Shown here: positions 7,721-15,937 of the stretch, piece after piece | How positions within the stretch are numbered: the first letter of the stretch is position 1 | How the letters are laid out: each line of letters opens with the position of its first letter | NCBI RefSeq assembly: GCF_019740315.1 | Contig: NZ_JAHXZR010000016.1 | Location: forward strand, 1 to 41,313 | DNA length: 41,313 nt | From: Oceanobacter mangrovi | GTDB lineage: Bacteria; Pseudomonadota; Gammaproteobacteria; Pseudomonadales; Oceanobacteraceae | Direction: 5' to 3' | Made by a program: the position numbers and the translations under genes | The notes under the pieces: generated by a model | Seen by the model: the letters and a program-made list of their open reading frames with translations, nothing else | Told to the model about the DNA's origin: nothing | Database searches by the model: none

Positions 7721-9343
7721 TCACGAAAGGCGTTCTTTCACTTTGAAAGTGATTACAAATTCAACGCCTTGTCCTTCCTCGCTGTGACAGTAAATTGAAC
7801 CTCCAAGGGTATTTTGCACGATGTTGTAGGTTACATTCAGCCCTAGCCCCGTGCCGCCATTTGCACGGTTGGTGGTAAAAAACGGGTCAAATATCCTTGG
7901 CAAATTGGTTTGGCTGATCCCTTTGCCGTCATCCTTGTAGGTTAACAAAAAGGTATTGGATCCTTGATCTTCAATGCTGATATCAATATTACCGAAGTTA
8001 CTGTCACAGAAACCGTGATTGATTGAATTCATAATCAAATTGGTGATCACCTGAGAAATGCGCCCGGGGTTTGTCACAACGTTAAAGCCAGGCTGACAAT
8101 TAATACTGACTTTTGCATTTGCCTTGCGTATCACGGATCCCAGTGAAAATACAATTTCTTCAAGATAGCCCTTAAGATTAATCATTCGGTCTTCTTCACT
8201 GGTTTGGTCAACCGCAATTTGTTTGAAGCCCCTGATCAGATGCGCAGTTCGATCCAGATTTTTGTTAATGATTAAAGCAAGTTCATCAGCGCTGTTGAGA
8301 TATTCCTCAAACAAGGCTTCATCCAGTTCACCGTTCTGGTAACGTTTTCGTATGGCGTTCGTTTCTTCAATAAACTGGGTTATACCGACCAATCCTACGC
8401 CAACCGGGGTATTAATTTCGTGAGCGATACCTGCGACCAGGGAGCCGAGACTGGCCATTTTTTCTGACTCGACCAGCTTCTCCTGGGTTTGTTTCAGGTG
8501 ATCGATCATTTGCTCCAGATTGTTATTGGATTCATCCAGTTTGGTGTTTCGTTCATGCAACTGAAATTCGAATTCTTTTTTCTCTGAAATATCCCGAATC
8601 ACTGCGTAAATGGAGTCGACTCCATTAAGGGTGACCTTGGCAATAATGACTTCAGTCCAGAACAGGCTGCCATCAACTCTTTTATGTAGCCATTCGAATC
8701 GGACACTACCGTCGGTAAACGATTGTTTTATCAGCTGCTGGGCAATTTCTTTTGAAGGACGACCATCTGCCTGAAATTCAGGAGAGATATCTCGGGGATG
8801 AATACCAATAACCTGGTCCTTGCTGGTATAGCCGAACATTTTCAGAAAGGCTTTATTGCAATCGATGTATTTTTCACCATCGAATAAAGATAGCCCGTCC
8901 ATCGATTCGTTGAACAGGGTTTCAAAGGTTTCCTTTTGCTCAGCGAGTTTTATCTCAAGGTCTTTTTTCTCACTAATGTCGCGCCAGTTGGAGTGAACGA
9001 CCACCTCACCAGACAGAATCATTTTGGTGATAATGACTTCAGCCCAGAACTCTTCCCCGGTTGATGTGACAAAAATCCATTCAAATCGAACACTGCCTTC
9101 TTCATAGCATTGATTGATGTATTCCATGCCTTTTTCAGCAGAAGTACTGCCATCAAACTGATATTCGGGAGAGAAATCAAATGGTGTCTGGCCGATAAAT
9201 TGTTCTTTTCTTTGCAATTTGACCAGATCCAGCATGGATTGGTTGCAGTCAACAAATATACCGTCCTTGAAGATTGCCAGGCCGTCTTTGGAATCCCGGA
9301 AAACAGTCTCAAAGCCTTGCTCCAGTTCATTAAATTTAATCAT
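7721..9343 (-). CDS. Soluble PAS-PAS sensor histidine kinase
   Basis: About 540 residues with no membrane segment, so cytoplasmic. Two PAS domains (about 10-128 and 140-258) are near-duplicates: each holds an F-DGLxxF...DCN block, a DISPEFQADG-type segment, a GSVRFEW strand and an RDISEKK end. A coiled coil (about 260-300) leads to the H-box GIAHEINTPVG with phospho-His near 308. The ATPase domain (about 410-538) shows the N-box MNSINHG, DDGKGI, the F-box FDPFFTT and GTGLGL. ATG 9343 is preferred over the TTG at 9349. The receiver domain of the convergent HD-GYP protein is a plausible target; this is inference from position only. Confidence 0.9.
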   Translation of the reverse strand: MIKFNELEQGFETVFRDSKDGLAIFKDGIFVDCNQSMLDLVKLQRKEQFIGQTPFDFSPEYQFDGSTSAEKGMEYINQCYEEGSVRFEWIFVTSTGEEFWAEVIITKMILSGEVVVHSNWRDISEKKDLEIKLAEQKETFETLFNESMDGLSLFDGEKYIDCNKAFLKMFGYTSKDQVIGIHPRDISPEFQADGRPSKEIAQQLIKQSFTDGSVRFEWLHKRVDGSLFWTEVIIAKVTLNGVDSIYAVIRDISEKKEFEFQLHERNTKLDESNNNLEQMIDHLKQTQEKLVESEKMASLGSLVAGIAHEINTPVGVGLVGITQFIEETNAIRKRYQNGELDEALFEEYLNSADELALIINKNLDRTAHLIRGFKQIAVDQTSEEDRMINLKGYLEEIVFSLGSVIRKANAKVSINCQPGFNVVTNPGRISQVITNLIMNSINHGFCDSNFGNIDISIEDQGSNTFLLTYKDDGKGISQTNLPRIFDPFFTTNRANGGTGLGLNVTYNIVQNTLGGSIYCHSEEGQGVEFVITFKVKERLS

Positions 9344-9642
9344 TTTCAACCACGCTTGATCTTGATGCTGATAGCTTGAGCCGGGAGCTTTGCTGTTTCC
9401 GAATTTCAGGTTTATGGCTGTCGGAGTAGCGGAATTGGCTCTATGTATCTAACAACTCTAGACTAAATTGGCGGTTCTGCGGCTAGGCCTGGATGTTGGT
9501 CACGACATCACTGCAATAGTGACTGAGTGATCCAATCCGGGAGGGGTGGCTGTGGTTAGCATGACAGGGTCAGGCCAAAGCTGGCCATTCAAAGCAAGAG
9601 GGGCCGTCGCTCGCTGACAACCCCTATATCCGTATTGATTCT

Positions 9643-10266
9643 TCAGGCCTCAGCCATTTCTGCCATGGATATTTGTTCAGCAACACTATCCAGACAGCTA
9701 TCGATCATAGCGAGATAGGGCGCAATTGCTCCAATGCAGGAGTTATATAAATCAAAAGCCGCTTCGGGGTCTTTTTTCTGCAAGTCTTTTACTTCCACTA
9801 GTATCTGCGCCAGAAATTTGAAGACAGTATCCATGCTCATGGCCAGCCAGATATCGTTATCAATCCATTTATCGATCAGGTCATGCAGGCGTTCAAACGC
9901 TGCCTTGATTGGTGGGTAGCTGGTTTTGGTTTCCTTGCGTTTGCGGAATTGCAGGTATTTTTCAAAGGTAAATTCGGCGTTCACTCGGGATATGCTGTGG
10001 GTGGCCTGATAATTTTCTTCGAATTGCTGACTGGCGGCCGCGAACTGTTCATTAAAGGTGGCAAGCTGCAGGCACTGGGTCAGCGGTGTCATCAGGTCGA
10101 GGAAGGCCTGGTAGCTGTTGAATATGTCGCCAAGCAAGCTGTCGTATTCCGCCCGGAAATCGGCTGACGGAATTTCGTGACAGATGATGCGGTTGACAGC
10201 AACCAGCTCCGCCAGGGTTGAGCTGATGGTTGCTGTTTCCTTGATGACCTTGAATTCCTTGCCCAT
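9643..10266 (-). CDS. Hypothetical soluble alpha-helical protein
   Basis: From ATG 10266 (GAGGA about 8 bases upstream) the protein has 207 residues and no signal or membrane segment. It is predicted to be largely helical, with many Leu, Ala, Glu and Phe, and a basic stretch FRKRKETKTSYPP in the middle. No family is recognised. It lies on the same strand as the small gene at 10373-10681, about 106 bases downstream of it. Confidence 0.65.
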   Translation of the reverse strand: MGKEFKVIKETATISSTLAELVAVNRIICHEIPSADFRAEYDSLLGDIFNSYQAFLDLMTPLTQCLQLATFNEQFAAASQQFEENYQATHSISRVNAEFTFEKYLQFRKRKETKTSYPPIKAAFERLHDLIDKWIDNDIWLAMSMDTVFKFLAQILVEVKDLQKKDPEAAFDLYNSCIGAIAPYLAMIDSCLDSVAEQISMAEMAEA

Positions 10267-10372
10267 GACAATTTCCTCGGTAGTGACTGCTAACTGCAAT
10301 GGTAATTGCAAGAGTCAGTCCAGATTCCCTGAAGGGCCCGGGTTTGGCTGTTATGGGCAAGGAGACGGAAAA

Positions 10373-10681
10373 TCAGTCGTCGAGGTCTTCCTGGCGAGTA
10401 ATCTGGCCGTCCGGGCTGAACCACAGTTTTTTGATTTCGTCGTCGGCGTTTTTGATTTCGGCGGTGAGCAGATTGTCGTTTTCGTCATATTCATATTGAT
10501 GTGACAGCTCAATGCTGCCGTATACCAGCTGCTGCACCAGAGTCAGACGGCCCTTATTGTCGAAATTGGCACCAAAATAGGTATTACGATTGTCGATTTC
10601 GTCGTTACCTAATGGATTTACCATTTTTAACGGCAGTTTGGGGCTGCTGTAACTCAGAAAATAACGGTCATATGGCGTCAT
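10373..10681 (-). CDS. Small conserved protein, DUF6156-like
   Basis: 102 residues from ATG 10681, with AAGGA about 9 bases upstream; an upstream ATG at 10732 would add a poorly conserved basic tail. The start MTPYDRYFLSYSSPKLPLKMVNPL and the pattern NRNTYFGANFDNKGRLT look like a small conserved proteobacterial family of unknown function that I recall as DUF6156. The C-terminal half has beta-strand-like repeats resembling YD-type strands (YEYDENDNLL). Soluble, no signal peptide. Confidence 0.65.
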   Translation of the reverse strand: MTPYDRYFLSYSSPKLPLKMVNPLGNDEIDNRNTYFGANFDNKGRLTLVQQLVYGSIELSHQYEYDENDNLLTAEIKNADDEIKKLWFSPDGQITRQEDLDD

Positions 10682-11147
10682 ACGGGGTGTTCCTTTGTCT
10701 GTGCTCGTTGTTTTTTGGTGTTGTTTCTTCAATGTCGTACAGCCAGTGTCGGCTTGTTTACAAATATTCAGCCCGTTACTTATAAAATCCCCATAGATGG
10801 GGGTATTTATTTAATCCTGCACGGCTCTGCGCGAGTGTTGCCGGTGCTCAGAGCAAGGCGGCGAATGCAGCGAAATGACCAGTCCTTTTCAAATTCGCCA
10901 ACACCGCTCTGGGCAGTGGCAACCCGCGCCCTGCGGGGGCTGCCAGATGGTCCAGACTCGGTGTCGCCGGTTTTTGACGTAACCCCTGTCTTTTTCGGAG
11001 AGGGCCCGCAAACCGGCTTCGGGATTCGAGACCACCTAGCAGCCCAGAGCGAGCACCGGATTAGATAGATGCCCCCAACCAGTGGCTTGATGGCTGGCTC
11101 AGCCTTTGCAGTTTCCATATCACCACTCATAAAAAGGGGATAGGCAT
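10682..11147. other. Gene-free intergenic stretch
   Basis: Divergent promoters for the neighbouring genes must lie here. I see no RNA gene, repeat family or convincing reading frame. Long GC-rich frames on both strands across 10800-11130 overlap each other and have no ribosome binding site. Confidence 0.5.
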
Positions 11148-11477
11148 ATGGCAGCAGTATTCAAGGTGTCACCGGACGAACAGGGTCTCTTTCAATTTGA
11201 ATATTTCAATGGCAAGGGCGAACGTCTGATGGTCAGTCAGGTGTTTGCCGATCAGGCTGCAACAGACCAGGCGATTCAGGAAGTCCGTGTTGGTTCCATG
11301 ATGAGCCAGTTCATTTCCAAGGGCCAAACCCCGGAAGGCAGCTTCTTTTTTACCATCGCCAACCAGAGCGGCCAGACTCTGGTCAAAAGCATTCCGTTCG
11401 AGAACGAAATGCAGTTCAACAACGCTTTGCACCAGGTTCGCGACGGTGCCTGTATTGCTTCCATCGCTTACGACTGA
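11148..11477 (+). CDS. YegP-like protein with two DUF1508 repeats
   Basis: 109 residues made of two similar halves. Each reads as a short beta unit (F-x-F-E-Y-F-N-G-K-G-E... and FFFTIANQSGQTLVKS...) followed by an (I/L)-x-x-V-R helix end, which is the DUF1508/YegP arrangement. Function unknown; YegP-like proteins are small and cytoplasmic. ATG 11148 has AGGGGATAGG just upstream. The AlkB-like gene starts 5 bases after the stop, so the two probably form an operon. Confidence 0.8.
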   Translation: MAAVFKVSPDEQGLFQFEYFNGKGERLMVSQVFADQAATDQAIQEVRVGSMMSQFISKGQTPEGSFFFTIANQSGQTLVKSIPFENEMQFNNALHQVRDGACIASIAYD

Positions 11478-11482
11478 TCGTA

Positions 11483-12148
11483 GTGACCGCTGCACTTCAG
11501 CCAACAGTCGCCGGCAGGGTTCTGGCCTTGCCGGGCAGGCCGCTGGACAGTTGCCGGTTATTACACTGGTTTCCAGGGTTACTGACGGCCACCGAGGCTG
11601 AGCAGTGTTTCCAGCAGTTGTTGCATCAGCACGACTGGCCCGCCAGCGACTACGAAGTCTTTGGCCGATGTTTTCGCTTGCCGCGTCAGCAGACCTGGCA
11701 TGCTGATCCGGGCATTGTTTACAGCTATCACAACAACCTGTTGGTGACCCGGCCTTGGTCGCCGCTGTTGCTGGGTTTGCGTCACCAGGTTGAAGCGGCA
11801 ACCGGTCTGGTTTTCAACTCGGTGCTGGTCAACCTCTATCGCACTGGCCAGGAATACGTTGGCTGGCACAGTGATGATGATCCTGAAATGGGCGCGGACC
11901 CGGTTATTGCGTCGTTGTCGCTGGGGGCGGCGCGGCCTTTTTCATTTCGTCCTCTGGTTGCCGGGACTACCGGGAGTGTCGACACCGATGCTGAGGTGCC
12001 TGCTGACAGCCTGTTGCTGGAAGCCGGTGACCTGTTGTTGATGGCACCGGATTTTCAGCATCACTGGCAGCACGCGGTGTTGCCTTGTGAGCACTCCAGC
12101 GAGCGGATCAATCTGACCTTTCGGTATGTCTATCCACCTCAGGTCTAG
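11483..12148 (+). CDS. AlkB-like 2-oxoglutarate/Fe(II) dioxygenase
   Basis: 221 residues from a GTG start 5 bases after the previous stop. The Fe-binding triad is visible: H129 and D131 in YVGWHSDDDPEMG and H197 in HHWQHAVLP, with RINLTFR supplying the 2-oxoglutarate-binding Arg. NLYRTGQEYVGWHSDD and IASLSLGAARPFSFR are hallmarks of the AlkB family (ALKBH2/3-like bacterial branch). These enzymes oxidatively remove alkyl groups from nucleic-acid bases. Convergent with the flavodoxin gene. Confidence 0.9.
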   Translation: MTAALQPTVAGRVLALPGRPLDSCRLLHWFPGLLTATEAEQCFQQLLHQHDWPASDYEVFGRCFRLPRQQTWHADPGIVYSYHNNLLVTRPWSPLLLGLRHQVEAATGLVFNSVLVNLYRTGQEYVGWHSDDDPEMGADPVIASLSLGAARPFSFRPLVAGTTGSVDTDAEVPADSLLLEAGDLLLMAPDFQHHWQHAVLPCEHSSERINLTFRYVYPPQV

Positions 12149-12167
12149 ATCGTTTGCAGCCGCTGAT

Positions 12168-12722
12168 TCAGGCTTCGACGGCCAGTTTTTCCATTAACAG
12201 GGGTTTTACCTGAGCGGCCCAGGCGGCAAGACGTTCGTCGGTGTACATGCCCTGGGTGCGCTGGTCGATCACCAGACCAACAAAACGGCCGTCCTGTACA
12301 GACGCTGAGTGCTCAAAGGTGTAGCCATCCAGTGGCCAGTCGCCAATCATTTCAGCCCCCAGACCTTCAAAAACCTTGTAGAGCGCAATCAGTGAGCTGG
12401 CAAAACGTTCGGAATAGCGCTCCTGGGCACCCAGTCCAAACATGGCGATACGCTTGCCAGACAGATCCGGGGAGCCAAACTGGACCAGAAACTCTTCCCA
12501 GTTGCGCTCCAGACAGCCGGCACTGAGGCCTGGTATGTCGCCTTCGCCATAGCTTGGGGTACCGAGCACCAGAGCGTCATATTGCAGCAACTCTTCTGGC
12601 TGGATGCGATTGACGTTGACCGGCTTGTCGGCAATATCAGCTCCCAGCAGTTTGTGCAGCTTCTTGGCGACCAGCCGGGTGGTGCCGGTTTCCGTACCGA
12701 AAAACATTCCGATCTTGTTCAT
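12168..12722 (-). CDS. Long-chain flavodoxin
   Basis: 184 residues with the FMN phosphate loop FFGTETGTTRLVAKKL at 8-23, the first FMN-ring loop LGTPSYGEGD and a GLGAQERYSERF segment in place of the more usual GLGDQ-x-x-Y-x-x-x-F. The length and the roughly 20-residue insertion in the last strand fit the long-chain class. A cytoplasmic one-electron carrier. A P450 lies 1.4 kb away, and flavodoxins can serve P450s, but the genes are on opposite strands and a partnership is inference. Confidence 0.88.
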   Translation of the reverse strand: MNKIGMFFGTETGTTRLVAKKLHKLLGADIADKPVNVNRIQPEELLQYDALVLGTPSYGEGDIPGLSAGCLERNWEEFLVQFGSPDLSGKRIAMFGLGAQERYSERFASSLIALYKVFEGLGAEMIGDWPLDGYTFEHSASVQDGRFVGLVIDQRTQGMYTDERLAAWAAQVKPLLMEKLAVEA

Positions 12723-13048
12723 CTAGTCCCCTTTAAATCGCTGCTCTGTCGCCAGGATCTCTGTCGCCGATACGACAAAGCCTTGCCCGAATAATCGGCT
12801 TGTCGTGGTTAATCCGACAAAATCACCGTTTTGAGTGGCTTAAAGCCATGCTCTTAATGCGGTTATTGCAATGGCTGTTCCAGCAACGGATCGGATAGGG
12901 AGGGTGGAGGCCAGGGTCTGCAGACTGTGTTGATCTATTGCAAGCAACAGACTGTTTGGCCCGCGATTAAAATTCCGTATGATCAGGCAACAATCGCCGG
13001 GTGTGTCTATATTTCCGGCATCAATCCGGGATGCAGGGAAATTATCGA

Positions 13049-14137
13049 ATGCCAGTAAAAAAGCGCCGTTTGTTTTATGTCCATGGTTTTGATCCTCGTG
13101 GCGCTGCCCATTACACCTCTTTATTCCGTGGTCAGGCACAAAAGCAGCTGGCAGCGGAGTCTGTGAATTATCAGCTGGAAGCCAGTGATCCGATCGATGG
13201 CCAGTTTGATATTCGCTTTACTGAAAATGGCCAGACCACGGAAACCCGTTATCAGTATCTCGACTGGACCGGGGTCGTGAAGGAGTATCTGGGCATTTCG
13301 TTGTTTGGCTTTCTGAAGGAAACCCTGCAATCCGCTCGCTGGTACTGGCGGGAGGAATTCCGTAAACCGTGCAAAAAAATTGCTCCAACCACCTATATGG
13401 CTTTTTGGTTGGGATACCTGGGCGTATTTATACCGGCGCTGGTGATGCTGTTGACGTTGCTGTTGGGGGCGTTGCAGTTGATCGATTGGCCGGTTGTCGC
13501 GGTTGTGGCCGTGTTGGTTGTGTTGGGTTATGGCTATTTGATCAAGCGTTTCAACCTGACCTGGCTGGTACGGTCGTTCAATCTGAATTATGACATTGGC
13601 GAGCATCCCGAAAAGTTTATGCCGTATATCCGCAAGATGGCGGATGAGGTTGAAGCTGCGCTGGTTAACGATGATTCTGACGAGGTACTGATCGTCTGCC
13701 ACTGTTTTGGCACTTCGATGGTCAATATGCTGCTGGCGGAACTGGCTAACCGCGGCCGTCTGCAACGACCTCTATCGGTATTAACGCTGGCGCAGGTTTG
13801 CCCGGCACTGGTCTGGACCACTCCCTGGTACCAGCAGTGCGTTAAGGACAGCCAGAAGCTGCAGTTAACCCACCTGGACTTTTCATCACCAGCCGATGGT
13901 ATGTGTATCCCGTTTTATCAGCTCTACTCTGATGCAGATCATGTGGTCAGCGAAGCTCGTACGCCACGATTCCACAAAATGTTCAGTGATCGCAAATATC
14001 GCAGGATTATCAGCAAGAACAAGCTGCGGGTGCATTTCCAGTATTTGCTGGCCAGTGACAACCCGGTGTATTTCGACTTTTTCCGTATTACGGCTGGGCC
14101 TAACAGCTTGTTGGAAGTTATTCAGGACAAAAAATAA
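13049..14137 (+). CDS. Alpha/beta-hydrolase-like membrane protein
   Basis: 362 residues from ATG 13049 (AGGG about 9 bases upstream). The N-terminus VKKRRLFYVHGFDPRGAAHY carries the HGFDPRG oxyanion-type motif of alpha/beta hydrolases. Two hydrophobic segments (about 112-134 and 138-158) form a membrane hairpin. The nucleophile-elbow position reads EVLIVCHCFGTSMVN, so the usual G-H-S-x-G is C-H-C-F-G with Cys where the catalytic Ser is expected. Candidate acid (YSDADHVVS) and His (VHFQYL) follow. No named family is assigned. The P450 gene starts 2 bases after the stop, so the two are almost certainly one operon. Confidence 0.7.
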   Translation: MPVKKRRLFYVHGFDPRGAAHYTSLFRGQAQKQLAAESVNYQLEASDPIDGQFDIRFTENGQTTETRYQYLDWTGVVKEYLGISLFGFLKETLQSARWYWREEFRKPCKKIAPTTYMAFWLGYLGVFIPALVMLLTLLLGALQLIDWPVVAVVAVLVVLGYGYLIKRFNLTWLVRSFNLNYDIGEHPEKFMPYIRKMADEVEAALVNDDSDEVLIVCHCFGTSMVNMLLAELANRGRLQRPLSVLTLAQVCPALVWTTPWYQQCVKDSQKLQLTHLDFSSPADGMCIPFYQLYSDADHVVSEARTPRFHKMFSDRKYRRIISKNKLRVHFQYLLASDNPVYFDFFRITAGPNSLLEVIQDKK

Positions 14138-14139
14138 TT

Positions 14140-15543
14140 ATGACTGCCCCTGAGCAAAAGGATAGTTACACGCCGCCATTCCCGGACCCGCGGGTTAATC
14201 GACCAAATTTGTTGCAACGTTTCTGGGCCAGCCGCAAGTCCTGGCTGAATGTGTTTTTCACCAAAAGTTATCGTATGAAGAGTGGCCGGTTTCGGGTGCC
14301 GGGTAAAACCTATTTTGTGGTGAATGAGGCGCAGGACGTCAGGGCGATTTTGAATGACAAGGCATCGGCCTATCCGAAGGGACGGGTGTTACAACAGATG
14401 CTGAAGCTGCTGTTGAATGACGGTTTTTTTGTCAGTAACGGTGACACCTGGAAGCGTCAGCGCAGCATGATGGAACAGGCTCTGACGCAGGCACATATCC
14501 GCAAGGCTTTTCCGCAAATGGTGTCGGCGGTTGAGCAGCTGTTACAACGTCTGGATAAGCGATCTGCGGGGAATGCAGCGGTCAATATCAGTGAAGAAAT
14601 GGCCCATGTGACGGCGGATATCATCTTCCGAACCATTTTCAGCAAACCTTTGACGGCCGAACAATCGTCTGAGGTATTTAATGCCTTTGCCAAATATCAG
14701 GGGCGTATTGCCCGTCTGGTGCCACTGTTTTATGTGGGTGCCAAACCGGAGTGGTTCTATTGGTTGGTGGGTAAACCAGCCAATGCCATTCGCTCTGTGA
14801 TTCAGCAAAGTTGCCAGCAGCGTTTTGACCATTTTCACGCTACGGGTGAAGATCCTTACGACGATATTCTCAATGGCATCATTACCGCCCAGGATGAAAG
14901 CGGTACCCATTTCACCATGGAAGAAATTATCGACCAGATCGGCGTGTTGTTTCTGGCAGGCCACGAAACCTCGGCAACAACATTGTCTTGGGTGTTTTTT
15001 ATTCTTTCCCGCTGTCCGCATTTTCAGCAGCAGATCCGCGCTGAAATGCGCGATGTCATGGCGGAAACGGGTGCAGACAAGCTGGATTTCAGCCATATTC
15101 GTAAGCTCAAACAGTGTAGTAATGTCTTCCGGGAAACCCTGAGACTGTATCCGCCGGTGGGTGGATTTATTCGTGAGTCCAAATGCCCGGTGAAATTCCG
15201 TGACAAGCAGATCAAACCTGGCGATTCGGTGTTTGTGATTCCCTGGTTGTTGCATCGACGCGAAGACAAGTGGCCGCAAACCCATGAATTTCACCCGGAG
15301 CGTTTCTCTTGCCCGGAGCAGCAGGAAGTGATTCGGGATTATTATTATCCTTTCAGTGCCGGTGAGCGAGTCTGCATCGGTGCTGGTTTTGCCAATCAGG
15401 AAGCCATTCTGATTCTGGCATCCGTAGTCAGCCGATTCGAAATCCTGCCTGCGGATGGCCCGGAACCACAACCGGTTGGCCATCTCACCATCAAACCGGA
15501 CCGCAATGTTGTGCTGCACTTGCGTAATCTGACTGAATCCTGA
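14140..15543 (+). CDS. Cytochrome P450
   Basis: 467 residues with all P450 landmarks: I-helix AGHETSATT (about 273-281), K-helix ETLRLYPP (E332, R335) and heme loop FSAGERVCIGAGF with the axial Cys at about 412. There is no N-terminal membrane anchor, so it is a soluble bacterial class. The I-helix style and length recall the CYP families that oxidise fatty acids or terpenoids, but the substrate cannot be read from sequence. It is co-transcribed with the hydrolase-like gene just upstream. No ferredoxin or reductase is adjacent; the flavodoxin at 12168-12722 is the nearest carrier. Confidence 0.93.
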   Translation: MTAPEQKDSYTPPFPDPRVNRPNLLQRFWASRKSWLNVFFTKSYRMKSGRFRVPGKTYFVVNEAQDVRAILNDKASAYPKGRVLQQMLKLLLNDGFFVSNGDTWKRQRSMMEQALTQAHIRKAFPQMVSAVEQLLQRLDKRSAGNAAVNISEEMAHVTADIIFRTIFSKPLTAEQSSEVFNAFAKYQGRIARLVPLFYVGAKPEWFYWLVGKPANAIRSVIQQSCQQRFDHFHATGEDPYDDILNGIITAQDESGTHFTMEEIIDQIGVLFLAGHETSATTLSWVFFILSRCPHFQQQIRAEMRDVMAETGADKLDFSHIRKLKQCSNVFRETLRLYPPVGGFIRESKCPVKFRDKQIKPGDSVFVIPWLLHRREDKWPQTHEFHPERFSCPEQQEVIRDYYYPFSAGERVCIGAGFANQEAILILASVVSRFEILPADGPEPQPVGHLTIKPDRNVVLHLRNLTES

Positions 15544-15557
15544 CCCCGGCTCGTCTG

Positions 15558-15697
15558 CTGGTTGTCCTGAACTGGTTGTCCTGAACTGGTTGTCCTGAAC
15601 TGGTTGTCCTGAACTGGTTGTCCTGAACTGGTTGTCCTGAACTGGTTGTTCTCAACGGGTTGTTCTCAACGGGTTGTTCTCAACGGGTTGCTCTCAA
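15558..15697 (+). repeat. 14-bp tandem repeat, ten units
   Basis: Six copies of CTGGTTGTCCTGAA (15558-15641), one hybrid unit CTGGTTGTTCTCAA, then copies of CGGGTTGTTCTCAA with a final CGGGTTGCTCTCAA, ten in all. It begins 14 bases after the P450 stop. The unit length is not a multiple of three and no gene covers it. The two sequence variants in blocks suggest unit-by-unit expansion. Confidence 0.95.
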
Positions 15698-15937
15698 CAG
15701 GTAGGGCAACCAGCCCTGACCCATCCGGCCACAGATTTGCCATTTGGCGCAGATAAATCGGGCGGATGAACAAAATGTCAGGAACAAATCTGCCATCTTC
15801 TGGTTGCCTGGCTGTTTTCGTGAACTTTCAAACAGTTTCATGACCGGGCATGAGGTAAAAGCTCATCCCATTGATAGTTCTCTGCTCGTCGTAGCAGATT
15901 TGCCAGAAATCCTTGTCCCCAGAGAGGCCGCCAGCTT
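15698..15937. other. Gene-free stretch before the CobC-like gene
   Basis: No gene is supported. I looked for a cobalamin riboswitch because of the downstream gene and saw no clear B12-box. A small frame from 15744 has no ribosome binding site and runs into the next gene in another frame. Confidence 0.4.

Noticed and set aside
10715-11130. Overlapping GC-rich frames on both strands
   Set aside because: No start context, no recognisable motifs and mutual overlap; treated as intergenic.
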